This document shows, piece by piece, positions 7,538 through 15,365 of a stretch of 21,751 bases of DNA. Each line of letters starts with the position of its first letter. Positions within the stretch are counted from its first letter, which is position 1. The notes beneath the pieces are model-generated. The model was not told the origin of the DNA, did not search any database, and saw only the letters and a program-made list of their open reading frames with translations. Where the stretch lies: NCBI GenBank assembly GCA_964520045.1, contig CAZFMJ010000047.1, forward strand, positions 1 to 21,751, written 5' to 3'. Origin of the DNA: CAZFMJ01 sp964520045 (GTDB taxonomy: Bacteria; Elusimicrobiota; Elusimicrobia; Elusimicrobiales; CAZFMJ01). The position numbers and the translations under genes are program-made.

Positions 7538-9664
7538 TTAAATAATTTCCAATACCATTACCCATGTTTCATCCAGGCTTTTGGTTTGGGGTTTTTTCTC
7601 GAAAATCATCTTTAAATGCTGATTTTGGAATACGGCGAACACTGCGCTTTCACGTTCATTCAACGGCAGGATATCGATTCCATTTTCATGCTGGCCGATC
7701 AGCAAGTGTTTGTTTAAAAGCATGTGCGTTATCCCCGCTTCTTTAAAGCGCTTTAGCAGGTCATCCGGGGTTTCGCTATCCCTTATCCACGTAAGAAGCG
7801 GATGTATGTCAAAAACGGTTGCGGCGACATAGTCCCGTTCCATGTAAAATCCCCGTTGTTCCCCTATGAAAAGAACCCTTGCGTTTTGCGGAAGGTTTTT
7901 ATTTATGAACTCTATCGCAGGGTAGGGGGTCTGAGGATAGGAAGGAATAAATTTGGACAAATAGGATTGTTTTGATTCGCTTCCGAATATAACGGCTTCC
8001 GTATTATAAGTTTTAAGCCAGCCCAGCGACCATAAAAGCTGGCAGGATGCCGCATAAATTACCGCCGCATACACAATTCTTCTCAACCTCGGAGAAAAAA
8101 CCTGCTCAAAGCAATATACAAGAACCGCGGAAATAAGCGGAAGCAGAGGGACAAAAAACCTGGTTACCGTAGTGGAGATGCTCCATGAAAACCACAAAAA
8201 AACGGCGCTCCATGAAAAAAACCTCATGCCGCGGTTTTTAAACCTTACAAGAAAAAAGAATGGAATGACCAGTAATGGAAATACGCCTATGCTTGCCACG
8301 TCCCCTCTTCTGCCGGCCAGTTCCGTCCAGGGGTGCATGAGATAGGATTTGAAGCCGGTCCATGTGAGAAAGGCCGTTTTTAAATCCCGCCCCGCGTCTC
8401 CAACCAGCCCTTTCCAGTCCGGCAAAGCTCCGTGGCAGGCAAATCTCTCGTGGAAAAAAGGATAGATAGGATTTCCGTAGAAAATAACATTTTTAACCGG
8501 CCAAAGAGAAACTACTGAAAGAGCTATCGCCGTAAACAGCAGGGGTTCAAGCCATCGGCGGCGGGAGACGGCATCTTCGCGGTACTTAAATATCATAAGC
8601 ATTATGCTTAGGATTCCAACCAGCGGCCATGCCGTGTACTTTGTCCCCATCGCAAAACCCGTGAAAACACCGGCCAGCCAAGTCCATTTCTGATATTGAG
8701 GCCCCTCATTAATCCTGACGGCAAGCGCGTAAACCGCCGCGAACTGAAAGAACGTCCATCCCAAATCAATACTGCTTTTCCATGAAAGAATAGCCACAAG
8801 CGTGGTGGAATAAAATATGACCGCGGCGAACAGACCCGCCTTGCGGTTTTTAAGGAAACGTTCAAAGAACCCGACAAGAAGAACGGCTGAAAAAAAGCCG
8901 AAGGCGGTATGTATAACGTGAGCGGTCTCGTCCGAACCAAGAACAAGCCCAATGCCGTAGAGCATCTCCACAAGCATTGGAATGCCGGAAAAAAGATTTT
9001 GCGGGACGGCCGTAACGCCATGGTGTTTAAGATAGAGGCCGGGGACGGCAAGATGGTATACGAGGGCGTCATAAAAAGTTTCCGGCATGAAGCATCCAAG
9101 GAGATTAAGAAAAAGAAAGCAGAATAAAAAACATCTCAGAAGAATTTCTCCGGCGGACCGGAGTTCTTTTGTCGGCATGAATACTTTAGACATCTGATAA
9201 ACCGCGATCGCGGCCGGCAATGTCAAAATCGCAAGAATGGAAATAATGGTTTTCGCATATAGGATACGCATCAATCCGAGCGCAAATATGCCAAGCCCCA
9301 TAATGCCCCAGCCCAAGCCGAGGCTCAGCGCTATTGTCTCGGCTTTTGAAGCGAATTCAAATTTAAGTTTCCTAAGGATAAAAAAGCCGATGCCTGCTCC
9401 CAGAAGAAGGAGCCATGCCAGAATCCCGATATGCTTTGCGTATTGTAAAAGCATCGGGAGTTTCAAAAGAGTAAAATTGGGGAAGACATACGCAATGTTC
9501 TGGAATTGATCACGGAAATATTCAGCCGTATAATAAAGCATAATAACCGCGGCTGTCCACAAAAACAGCGGGAGGGTAAGCGGGAAGGGGGTCCTATATT
9601 CAATTAAGAAGGGGTTTGCCGGCAGGCGTGATTTTTTTTTAGGCATTGCCTCGGATTTTAACAT
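7538..9664 (-). CDS. GT-C fold membrane glycosyltransferase, PMT_2/ArnT-like (paralogue B)
   Basis: This is a second full-length member of the family at 2757-4892. I chose ATG 9664 (708 aa) because GGAAAG sits seven bases upstream; an earlier in-frame ATG at 9715 would add 17 residues. The layout matches paralogue A: N-terminal helices to about residue 190, the loop motif FYDALVYHLAVP with Asp199, a multi-helix core, DWKGLVGDAG and HPWTEL in the central loop, and a soluble C-terminal domain with YPAIEFIN, LFIGEQRGF and THMLLNK. The two proteins agree along almost their whole length but lie on opposite strands about 2.6 kb apart, with the accessory patch between them. It likely transfers a sugar from a polyprenyl-phosphate carrier on the outer face of the inner membrane. 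The acceptor is unknown. Confidence 0.85.
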   Translation of the reverse strand: MLKSEAMPKKKSRLPANPFLIEYRTPFPLTLPLFLWTAAVIMLYYTAEYFRDQFQNIAYVFPNFTLLKLPMLLQYAKHIGILAWLLLLGAGIGFFILRKLKFEFASKAETIALSLGLGWGIMGLGIFALGLMRILYAKTIISILAILTLPAAIAVYQMSKVFMPTKELRSAGEILLRCFLFCFLFLNLLGCFMPETFYDALVYHLAVPGLYLKHHGVTAVPQNLFSGIPMLVEMLYGIGLVLGSDETAHVIHTAFGFFSAVLLVGFFERFLKNRKAGLFAAVIFYSTTLVAILSWKSSIDLGWTFFQFAAVYALAVRINEGPQYQKWTWLAGVFTGFAMGTKYTAWPLVGILSIMLMIFKYREDAVSRRRWLEPLLFTAIALSVVSLWPVKNVIFYGNPIYPFFHERFACHGALPDWKGLVGDAGRDLKTAFLTWTGFKSYLMHPWTELAGRRGDVASIGVFPLLVIPFFFLVRFKNRGMRFFSWSAVFLWFSWSISTTVTRFFVPLLPLISAVLVYCFEQVFSPRLRRIVYAAVIYAASCQLLWSLGWLKTYNTEAVIFGSESKQSYLSKFIPSYPQTPYPAIEFINKNLPQNARVLFIGEQRGFYMERDYVAATVFDIHPLLTWIRDSETPDDLLKRFKEAGITHMLLNKHLLIGQHENGIDILPLNERESAVFAVFQNQHLKMIFEKKPQTKSLDETWVMVLEII

Positions 9665-9771
9665 TGTAATCTTTCCAATTTTCAACTTGAACATGTCTCG
9701 GAAACAGAATCGCATATTCCGACCGGCCTTTTTGATTGTACTGCTTGTCCCGCTTTATCGTCAAACATTTA

Positions 9772-9797
9772 TATGCGCTCTGCTTATGCGCTCTGCT
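9772..9797. repeat. Exact 13-bp tandem duplication
   Basis: TATGCGCTCTGCT occurs twice head to tail (9772-9784 and 9785-9797) between the divergent paralogue B and methyltransferase genes, just upstream of a candidate promoter. It may be a replication-slippage product or a pair of regulator sites. Confidence 0.6.
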
Positions 9798-9798
9798 T

Positions 9799-9827
9799 TT
9801 GGTTTCATTTTTGCGATATGCTACACT
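9799..9827 (+). promoter_or_regulatory. Candidate promoter for the methyltransferase gene
   Basis: TTGGTT (9799-9804) and TACACT (9822-9827) have a 17-bp spacer. The start would be near 9834, giving a leader of about 70 bases. The -35 matches consensus in only its first three bases, so this is moderate evidence. Confidence 0.4.
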
Positions 9828-9902
9828 GAGCGATATGTTCGGCTGTGCGTGTTTTTCGCTGCCGAAGTGGGGCGCGGAAGGAGTTGCGGAAAAGGAGAAG
9901 TA

Positions 9903-10631
9903 ATGAAAATCAATAAAAATGCTGGAGCTATGCTGATATTGAGCGTTGTTTTATCAGGCATGCCGTGCCGGATGCACGCTAAATCCGGGGAATATAAGTT
10001 TGGGCAGTTAACCGAGCTGGCGGGGAAATACAATACTGATAAGGGGATGCACTGGCATGGATTCAGCGAGGCATATGAACATTTCTTTTCTCCGGGGAAG
10101 GATTCTGTCCGAAAGCTGTTTGAGATAGGCGTCTTAGACGGGGCATCGCTGAGGATGTTCGCGGATTTTTTCCCCAAAGCGAAGATTTACGGAATTGACA
10201 TTGAGAGTAAATATCTATTCAACACGGATAGGATTAAAACGTTTCTTGCCGATCAGGGCGATAGAAAAAAACTGCAGGAATTTATCGGCAAATTCGGGGG
10301 GGATTTCGATATTATACTTGATGACGGCGGACATATGATGAATCTCCAGCAAATAAGTTTTGGTTTTTTGTTTAGGTATTTAAAGCCCGGCGGGTATTAC
10401 GTGATCGAAGACATACATACGTCGCTTCTTCCAAAAGAGTCGTTCGGAGCGGAGGCTGACGGCTCAAATACGACGCTGACCATGATTATCAGATTTATCA
10501 CTACCGGTACAGCGCAAAGCGGCTACATGACGGATGATGAAATGAAGTATTTAACCGAAAATATAGCGTATATGAATCTTTTCAGCAGGAACAAAGGCCA
10601 ATCCATCACTTGTATTGTTAAAAAGCGTTAA
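9903..10631 (+). CDS. Class I SAM-dependent methyltransferase (MycE-like) with a signal-peptide-like N-terminus
   Basis: The start ATG 9903 follows a clear AAAAGGAGAA ribosome-binding site and gives 242 residues; the frame upstream is open but unsupported. The fold motifs resemble the metal-dependent sugar O-methyltransferases of the MycE type. LAGKYNTDKG lies near 39-48, motif I FEIGVLDG at 73-80, YGIDIE at 96-101, IILDDGGH at 137-144 and KPGGYYVIED at 161-170. In MycE the Asp of the DDG motif and the Glu-Asp of IED bind magnesium; both are present here. Oddly, residues 1-27 look like a Sec signal peptide: basic start, hydrophobic stretch AGAMLILSVVLSGM, then MHA. S-adenosylmethionine is not expected in the periplasm, so this may be an uncleaved anchor or an N-terminal extension. 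The permease gene follows after 63 bases on the same strand. Confidence 0.8.
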   Translation: MKINKNAGAMLILSVVLSGMPCRMHAKSGEYKFGQLTELAGKYNTDKGMHWHGFSEAYEHFFSPGKDSVRKLFEIGVLDGASLRMFADFFPKAKIYGIDIESKYLFNTDRIKTFLADQGDRKKLQEFIGKFGGDFDIILDDGGHMMNLQQISFGFLFRYLKPGGYYVIEDIHTSLLPKESFGAEADGSNTTLTMIIRFITTGTAQSGYMTDDEMKYLTENIAYMNLFSRNKGQSITCIVKKR

Positions 10632-10694
10632 CCCGGATGCGCTGAGCGTTTTAGAATTATTTTAGAAAGGTTTTTTGCCGTAAAGGGGATTTTT

Positions 10695-12041
10695 ATGGCT
10701 GATTGTCAGGCCGATGTGAGGAAAACGTTCGGTCTGTGGGACTCAGTGGCGACCATAATAGCGATCACTGTGGGGGTCGGTATTTTCCGAACTCCCGCCG
10801 AAGTCGCAAAATATTTAAGCTCGCAGTATTTAATTATTTTTGCGTGGTTTGCCGGAGGAATTATTTCTTTGCTTGGCGCTTTATGCTATACCGAACTTGC
10901 CGCAGCTTTTCCGCAAACAGGCGGCAACTACGTATATCTTAGGGAAAGCTATGGGAATCTTATGAGTTTTCTATTCGGATGGACGGAGCTTTTGGTCATA
11001 CGCACGGGTTCGATCGCGGCTGTGGCTTTTGTCTGCGCCGAGTATCTACGATCATTATTCGCCGTTGATGCCGTTTCTGTCAAATTAATAGCCGTATCCG
11101 TGGTTTTTGGACTTTCCATCATCAATATTACCGGCGTGCAATATGTAAAGCGAACACAGAACATATTCATGGCAGCCAAAATTTTGGCGTTATTGGGCAT
11201 AATGACGGCTGCGGTTACGGCTAATTACGGGAATCTCAGTAATTTCCATTCAAATACTGCTTCCATCGAGGGGAATATCTTTGTATTGTTCGGTTTGGCG
11301 CTGATTCCCATAATGTGGACGTACGGCGGATGGCACGAAAACACGTTTATAGCCGGGGAGACCAGGAATGCGGCGCGGACCATTCCTGTGGCATTGATTT
11401 TAGGGGTTACGGCCATTACTCTGCTGTACATGGCGCTGAATTGTCTTTACATATACGTCGGTCCGCTGAATAAAATGCCGGGTTCTGAGCTTTTTGTGTC
11501 TGATATGTTCAAAGTTGTGAAATGGGGGAACCCTAAAAAAATATTCGAGGCGCTTGTGGTGATATTTTCGATAGGCAGTATTAATGCCATGATAGCCACG
11601 GGAAGCAGGGTTACATATGCGATGGCAAGCGATAACCGTCTTTTTAAATATATCGGGAAAAACAGCGGTAAATACGGCACTCCGCACCGCGCGATTATAA
11701 TAAATGCGGCGTGGTCGATAATATTAATTGCGTCAGGCACGTTTAATCAATTATTGTTTTTTACCGGGGCGCTGGTCTGGCTGTTTTTTATGCTTGTAAT
11801 AGGCGGACTTTTTGTCCTGCGCTTTAAATCGCCGCATATAAACCGGCCTTATCGGGTAATAGGGTATCCTGTCGTGCCGGCTATTTTTATCGTTATTTGT
11901 TCGGCATTGTTTATAAATACTTTAATGTTTTATCGGATGCCGTCGCTGATAGGTTTGTGTTTGCTGCTGAGCGGTATTCCGGTATATGCGCTGTCTCGCG
12001 CTAAAACAACAGCTTTGATAGTAAATAATGACATTACATAA
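10695..12041 (+). CDS. APC-family amino acid permease
   Basis: The 448-aa protein has about twelve hydrophobic helices and the hallmarks of the amino acid/polyamine/organocation superfamily. TM1 carries GVGIFRTP (27-34), the helix break that binds substrate. TM2 and TM3 contain CYTELAAAFPQTGGNYVYLRE, typical of the LAT/PotE-like branch, and a later helix contains MWTYGGWHE. It imports or exchanges an amino acid across the inner membrane by proton or substrate coupling. The substrate is not readable. AGGGG six bases upstream supports the ATG at 10695. It follows the methyltransferase by 63 bases with no terminator between them and may share a transcript. Its 3' end converges on the prepilin gene about 78 bases away. 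Confidence 0.92.
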   Translation: MADCQADVRKTFGLWDSVATIIAITVGVGIFRTPAEVAKYLSSQYLIIFAWFAGGIISLLGALCYTELAAAFPQTGGNYVYLRESYGNLMSFLFGWTELLVIRTGSIAAVAFVCAEYLRSLFAVDAVSVKLIAVSVVFGLSIINITGVQYVKRTQNIFMAAKILALLGIMTAAVTANYGNLSNFHSNTASIEGNIFVLFGLALIPIMWTYGGWHENTFIAGETRNAARTIPVALILGVTAITLLYMALNCLYIYVGPLNKMPGSELFVSDMFKVVKWGNPKKIFEALVVIFSIGSINAMIATGSRVTYAMASDNRLFKYIGKNSGKYGTPHRAIIINAAWSIILIASGTFNQLLFFTGALVWLFFMLVIGGLFVLRFKSPHINRPYRVIGYPVVPAIFIVICSALFINTLMFYRMPSLIGLCLLLSGIPVYALSRAKTTALIVNNDIT

Positions 12042-12118
12042 CTTTTGCGCATCATACGGCCTTCCATGGGCGCTGTATGAACTAAAAAAATCTGATACAC
12101 TCGGTAGCCCAATCCGGC

Positions 12119-12550
12119 TCAATAAGTGCTCCAGACGGCGCCTTTTAAATCAGGGTGAGTGCAGCCCACGCTGACGGTTCCCCATGTGGAATCGGCGGGA
12201 TTATTGCCGTAGCTCCAGCCTCCGGTATCGTTTATGGGAGTAAGGGCGTCGCGGTATTCCACGGAAGAAACTTTGCCGTGCGCCGGCGTATATACGGGGA
12301 CGGCATTTCTCATGGAATATTTGGTTCCGTCGTTCGTGATCGGAGTTAAATCCGACGGATAAACGCCCTCATTGTCGGCATAATAAACCGACACCGCCGT
12401 GCGCATTTCACCCAGTTTGCCCTTTGTCGCGCCTTCATGGGCTTTCGTCATCAGAGAAGTGAATTTAGGAACGGCAACCATTGCTATTATGGATAAAACC
12501 GACAGCGTAATCATCAGTTCTATCAAAGTGAAACCCCTTCCATTTTTCAT
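12119..12550 (-). CDS. Type IV pilin/pseudopilin-like prepilin
   Basis: I chose ATG 12550 (143 aa) because GGGAGG lies five to six bases upstream; an in-frame start 10 codons earlier has no such support. The protein begins MKNGRG followed by FTLIELMITLSVLSIIAMVAVP. This is a class III prepilin signal with prepilin peptidase cleavage expected after Gly6 and the conserved Glu at +5 (residue 11). A short globular domain follows, including MRTAVSVYYADNEGVYPSDL, and the C-terminus reads GCTHPDLKGAVWSTY. That ending and the small size recall the many prepilin-like proteins of Elusimicrobiota. It would assemble into a type IV pilus or a type II secretion pseudopilus, or act as a minor subunit. No assembly genes are in the window. 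The exported protein gene lies 57 bases upstream on the same strand. Confidence 0.9.
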   Translation of the reverse strand: MKNGRGFTLIELMITLSVLSIIAMVAVPKFTSLMTKAHEGATKGKLGEMRTAVSVYYADNEGVYPSDLTPITNDGTKYSMRNAVPVYTPAHGKVSSVEYRDALTPINDTGGWSYGNNPADSTWGTVSVGCTHPDLKGAVWSTY

Positions 12551-12607
12551 GGCATCCTCCCATACAATTAAGCTGTGCATCGCATTCCGGCTAAAGAAGC
12601 TTTAGGG

Positions 12608-13150
12608 CTAATTAACCTCGCACCTTTCCGAGGCGTGCGGACGTATATTGGTCACCTTTTTAGCATATTTAATAGTGTGAACGTATTTCATTCCGTTCTG
12701 AAAGAACTTCCCGTACAAAATGCCTTCCACTATGATACACTGCTCATCCGTCAGGTTTTTTAAATTTTTCTGGAAATAGTTATGCGCATGTTGGGCGTCG
12801 CTTACTACGGAACTGTCAAAGTATTTAATTTCCCCCAATTCGGATGTTTTTTTTGCGGTATAAAATATTACGTATCTGTCTCCGCTGACCTGGCCTTCCA
12901 CATCGGTCGCTTTATTGTTCCTGAGTTCCTCTATTTTCGCGGACATTTTTGCTTCCACGACATCGGGGCTCAGCTTATCGCTGACGCAGCTTTTGGATAC
13001 GGCTTCCGAGGCCGGATTAAACGGGGTCGGCTGCGCTTTTTCGACAATAATATAACCATCCTGCACCAGCTGTTCGCTTATGCTTTGCGCAAACGCGGCC
13101 GCGGGGATCAGGACTAACATCATTAAGGCAACCATCGGATTTTTTTTCAT
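12608..13150 (-). CDS. Exported protein of unknown function, cysteine-containing
   Basis: I do not recognise this family. ATG 13150 is supported by AAGGAG about nine bases upstream and gives 180 residues; a start ten codons earlier is less likely. Residues 1-21 form a Sec signal peptide with cleavage probable after AFA, before Gln-Ser. The mature part of about 159 residues is mixed alpha/beta in appearance, with cysteines in KSCVSDKL, DEQCIIVEG and near the C-terminus in SERCEVN. It contains a central VSGDRYVIFYTAKK strand pair and no membrane helices, so it is probably a soluble periplasmic or secreted protein. The prepilin gene follows 57 bases downstream on the same strand, and the two may be co-transcribed. 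A link to the pilus is only positional. Confidence 0.75.
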   Translation of the reverse strand: MKKNPMVALMMLVLIPAAAFAQSISEQLVQDGYIIVEKAQPTPFNPASEAVSKSCVSDKLSPDVVEAKMSAKIEELRNNKATDVEGQVSGDRYVIFYTAKKTSELGEIKYFDSSVVSDAQHAHNYFQKNLKNLTDEQCIIVEGILYGKFFQNGMKYVHTIKYAKKVTNIRPHASERCEVN

Positions 13151-13355
13151 TTCGGTATTCTCCTTTGATATATTCGGCATGCTCAGTCAGTATTACGCCT
13201 GAGCACCGTTTACAACTGATACATTCTAGCCAAGGAACGGTTTTTTCACAACGGTCCAAAGGCCTAGTTGAGTTTATTTTTTTGGACTATGAACCCGTGG
13301 GTCTTTCGGGCAATCTGTCGGCAGCGGTTTAGGGTCAATATCTTAAAGGCGGGGG

Positions 13356-14390
13356 CTATTCGATTTTATTCGGAATGGAATCAAGCAAAACAGTTTCTCT
13401 TACATCATACCGGACTATGCGGCGTTTGTTTATCTGGCCTGACATAAACTCATTAAGCAGAAGCAGGCAGTCGGGACGCACTTTTATACAGCCGAAAGTG
13501 TCGCGGTAGCGGAAATCCGCAAGCTCAGGCCTTCCTGTATAGGCCGGGTCATTGCGCCTGCCGGGATCATCCCAGCGGTCGGTATGCACGGCAAAACCCG
13601 ATCTTCCGTAGGGTCCGTAATAATACCTCGGGTTAGATGAGAGCCGTTTGGTCTGTCCGGCTTTTGCTATGGGCGTTTGAACGGCAGGCCGGCGTTCAAA
13701 CACGGGATAACCGCCGGCTTCCTTCCTGTCCGCCGGGTAATCGGCCCAAAACAGATCTATAGGCTCGGCGCGGTTGGTCTTGGAATACCAATGCTTAAAA
13801 ACCGCTGAGAAATATAATTTGGGCTTGCCGTCAGGATTAGCTATTCTGGCGCGCAAATCAGCTTCTCCTTTGAGATCATCGGGCTTGTCGGCCAGTTCGA
13901 TCTCATATTCCTTGGGAGAAATAATGCGCGCATCATAGACGCCGGGCACGGCAGCGCCGTTTTCCGTATCCATGGGAGCATAGTAAATGGTTGTCCCGTC
14001 AATGAGGCTTTTCAGCCAGCCCGGTTTTGGAGCGAGGGATGTCTTGCCCCTGCCCAGAACTTCGCATTGATGTATGCCGGCATTAGCGCCGTTTTCGATC
14101 TCAAAAACAATAACCCCTATTTTGGCCCTATCCTTAGGCAAAAGCGCCAGAGCAGTGGAAATTCTTTTGCCATGCGGACCTTTTCTGTTGTTGAGCCCCA
14201 AGGTTTTTATCTTTTTACGCAAATCGGACGTTAAATCCGGCAAGTTTGATTTATTGACGGTTATTGAAACAGGTATAAGTTTGCGGATTAATTCCGGGGC
14301 TGGGGATTGCGCGGATTCGCCGCCCGTCAGCGCGCCGCATAATGCCGTGAGGAGCGCCATGCAGTAATGCATAAGGAATAATTTTTTCAT
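13356..14390 (-). CDS. YkuD-like L,D-transpeptidase domain protein, exported
   Basis: The 344-aa protein starts with a signal peptide (about residues 1-28, hydrophobic AMALLTALCGALTGG-like stretch). The C-terminal third carries the catalytic signature of L,D-transpeptidases: GFAVHTD with His269, and then DTFGCIKV with Thr298, Gly300, nucleophile Cys301 and Lys303. These enzymes cross-link peptidoglycan or attach proteins to it through a Cys acyl-enzyme. The His-to-Cys distance of 32 residues is longer than in typical YkuD domains; an Arg/Asp/Pro-rich insert sits between them. The roughly 200-residue region before it, including TTIYYAPMDTENGAAVPGVYDARI, looks like a distinct beta-rich domain that I cannot name. 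It is on the same strand as the exported protein and prepilin genes but about 205 bases away, so probably a separate unit. Confidence 0.75.
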   Translation of the reverse strand: MKKLFLMHYCMALLTALCGALTGGESAQSPAPELIRKLIPVSITVNKSNLPDLTSDLRKKIKTLGLNNRKGPHGKRISTALALLPKDRAKIGVIVFEIENGANAGIHQCEVLGRGKTSLAPKPGWLKSLIDGTTIYYAPMDTENGAAVPGVYDARIISPKEYEIELADKPDDLKGEADLRARIANPDGKPKLYFSAVFKHWYSKTNRAEPIDLFWADYPADRKEAGGYPVFERRPAVQTPIAKAGQTKRLSSNPRYYYGPYGRSGFAVHTDRWDDPGRRNDPAYTGRPELADFRYRDTFGCIKVRPDCLLLLNEFMSGQINKRRIVRYDVRETVLLDSIPNKIE

Positions 14391-14588
14391 ATTGCCGTTT
14401 GAGACTTAATGTTAATATTTGTTTCAAAGCGCGTCAATCAGGTGGCTCATGAATTTTACGGCCTAAAACATTTACTTCGCTAAAATATGTTCAATATTGT
14501 TACAATGATGAAAATCGTATAAATGTGACTTTCAGCGCAACAAAACCGTCATATTGTTTTGTTAGTAATATGCGGTAACCGGCTAAAA

Positions 14589-15117
14589 ATGAAAATGAAC
14601 GCATATCTTAAGTTCCGGTTTTTTGTGGTTTTCTTTTGCTGTTTTTTTTGTTATCCCGCGCAGCCTCATGCGGAGGAAATTCCGTTTTTATCCCTGGATT
14701 TTTTTAAACTGAGCCTCAAGCATTGGTACGGCCGCGGCAGCGGGCGGTTTAAAATCTCATGGCCGCTTTTTGACGATATCCCCAAGTCCGAAGTGTCCAC
14801 CTGCTCCACATTGGATTTTAAAGATACAAAAAATGCGATGCCCATGCTGTCGGCGGAGTTAAGGGTTTCCCCGAGGTTATTCTTCGGATATGTATTTCCG
14901 TATTTTTTCTCCGAACTCGGAGAGCGAAGAATTAATGGTTCAGTCCAGCGATCTATTCATCGGTTACAACCGGTATGAAGACAAGCGCCGCATGCGCAAC
15001 GGCGTGCAGGTGGTCGCTTCGGATTATTTCATCGCGCCCACTCCTCCGCTGGGGCCTATCGACGGGCTGGATTCCACCTATAATTTTAAATGGACCGGCG
15101 CTCCGGTTTTTTTGTAA
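14589..15117 (+). pseudogene. Broken outer-membrane-type protein (frameshift and truncation)
   Basis: A first frame begins at ATG 14589 with a signal peptide (hydrophobic FFVVFFCCFFCYPA, cleavage probable after PHA) and runs into the motif LSAELRVSPRLFFGYV. Around 14890-14930, near a T-rich run, the coding sense appears to pass to the next frame. That frame reads ESEELMVQSSDLFIGYNRYED, then FIAPTPPLGPIDGLDSTYNF, and stops at TAA 15117. The two halves join smoothly only if one base is gained or lost, so I read it as one gene with a frameshift. Alternating aromatic strands and the GLDSTY motif suggest an outer-membrane beta-barrel, but it ends far too early for a complete barrel. A sequencing error could explain the shift, not the early end. 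Confidence 0.6.
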
Positions 15118-15365
15118 GTTTGTCCGCAAAATTTTAACCTGAATTCTGCGGCCGCGGAAAAAGTTTTGTTTCTAACCGTCCGCCGTTTACCCGCTTGTTA
15201 CTGAGCCCCGCCGGAACGATAAACGCTATTAGAATTATTTTGGCGTGATTATCGGAAGGCGGTAACGTTTTCTTATGAAAAAAGCGCGAGCTATAAAAAG
15301 ATATAATTATTTTACGGCTTATGCCCGTTGTGCGAGAGTGCCGGGTTTTATGAAAGGAGCTTCAT

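Noticed and set aside
8608..9099. Minus-strand alternative frame of 163 codons inside paralogue B
   Set aside because: The main frame has conserved paralogous sequence over this interval; the alternative is a shadow.
12042..12118. Inverted match CATAC/GTATG as a terminator for the permease
   Set aside because: The stem is short and interrupted, and it is followed by an A-run rather than a T-run in the plus direction.
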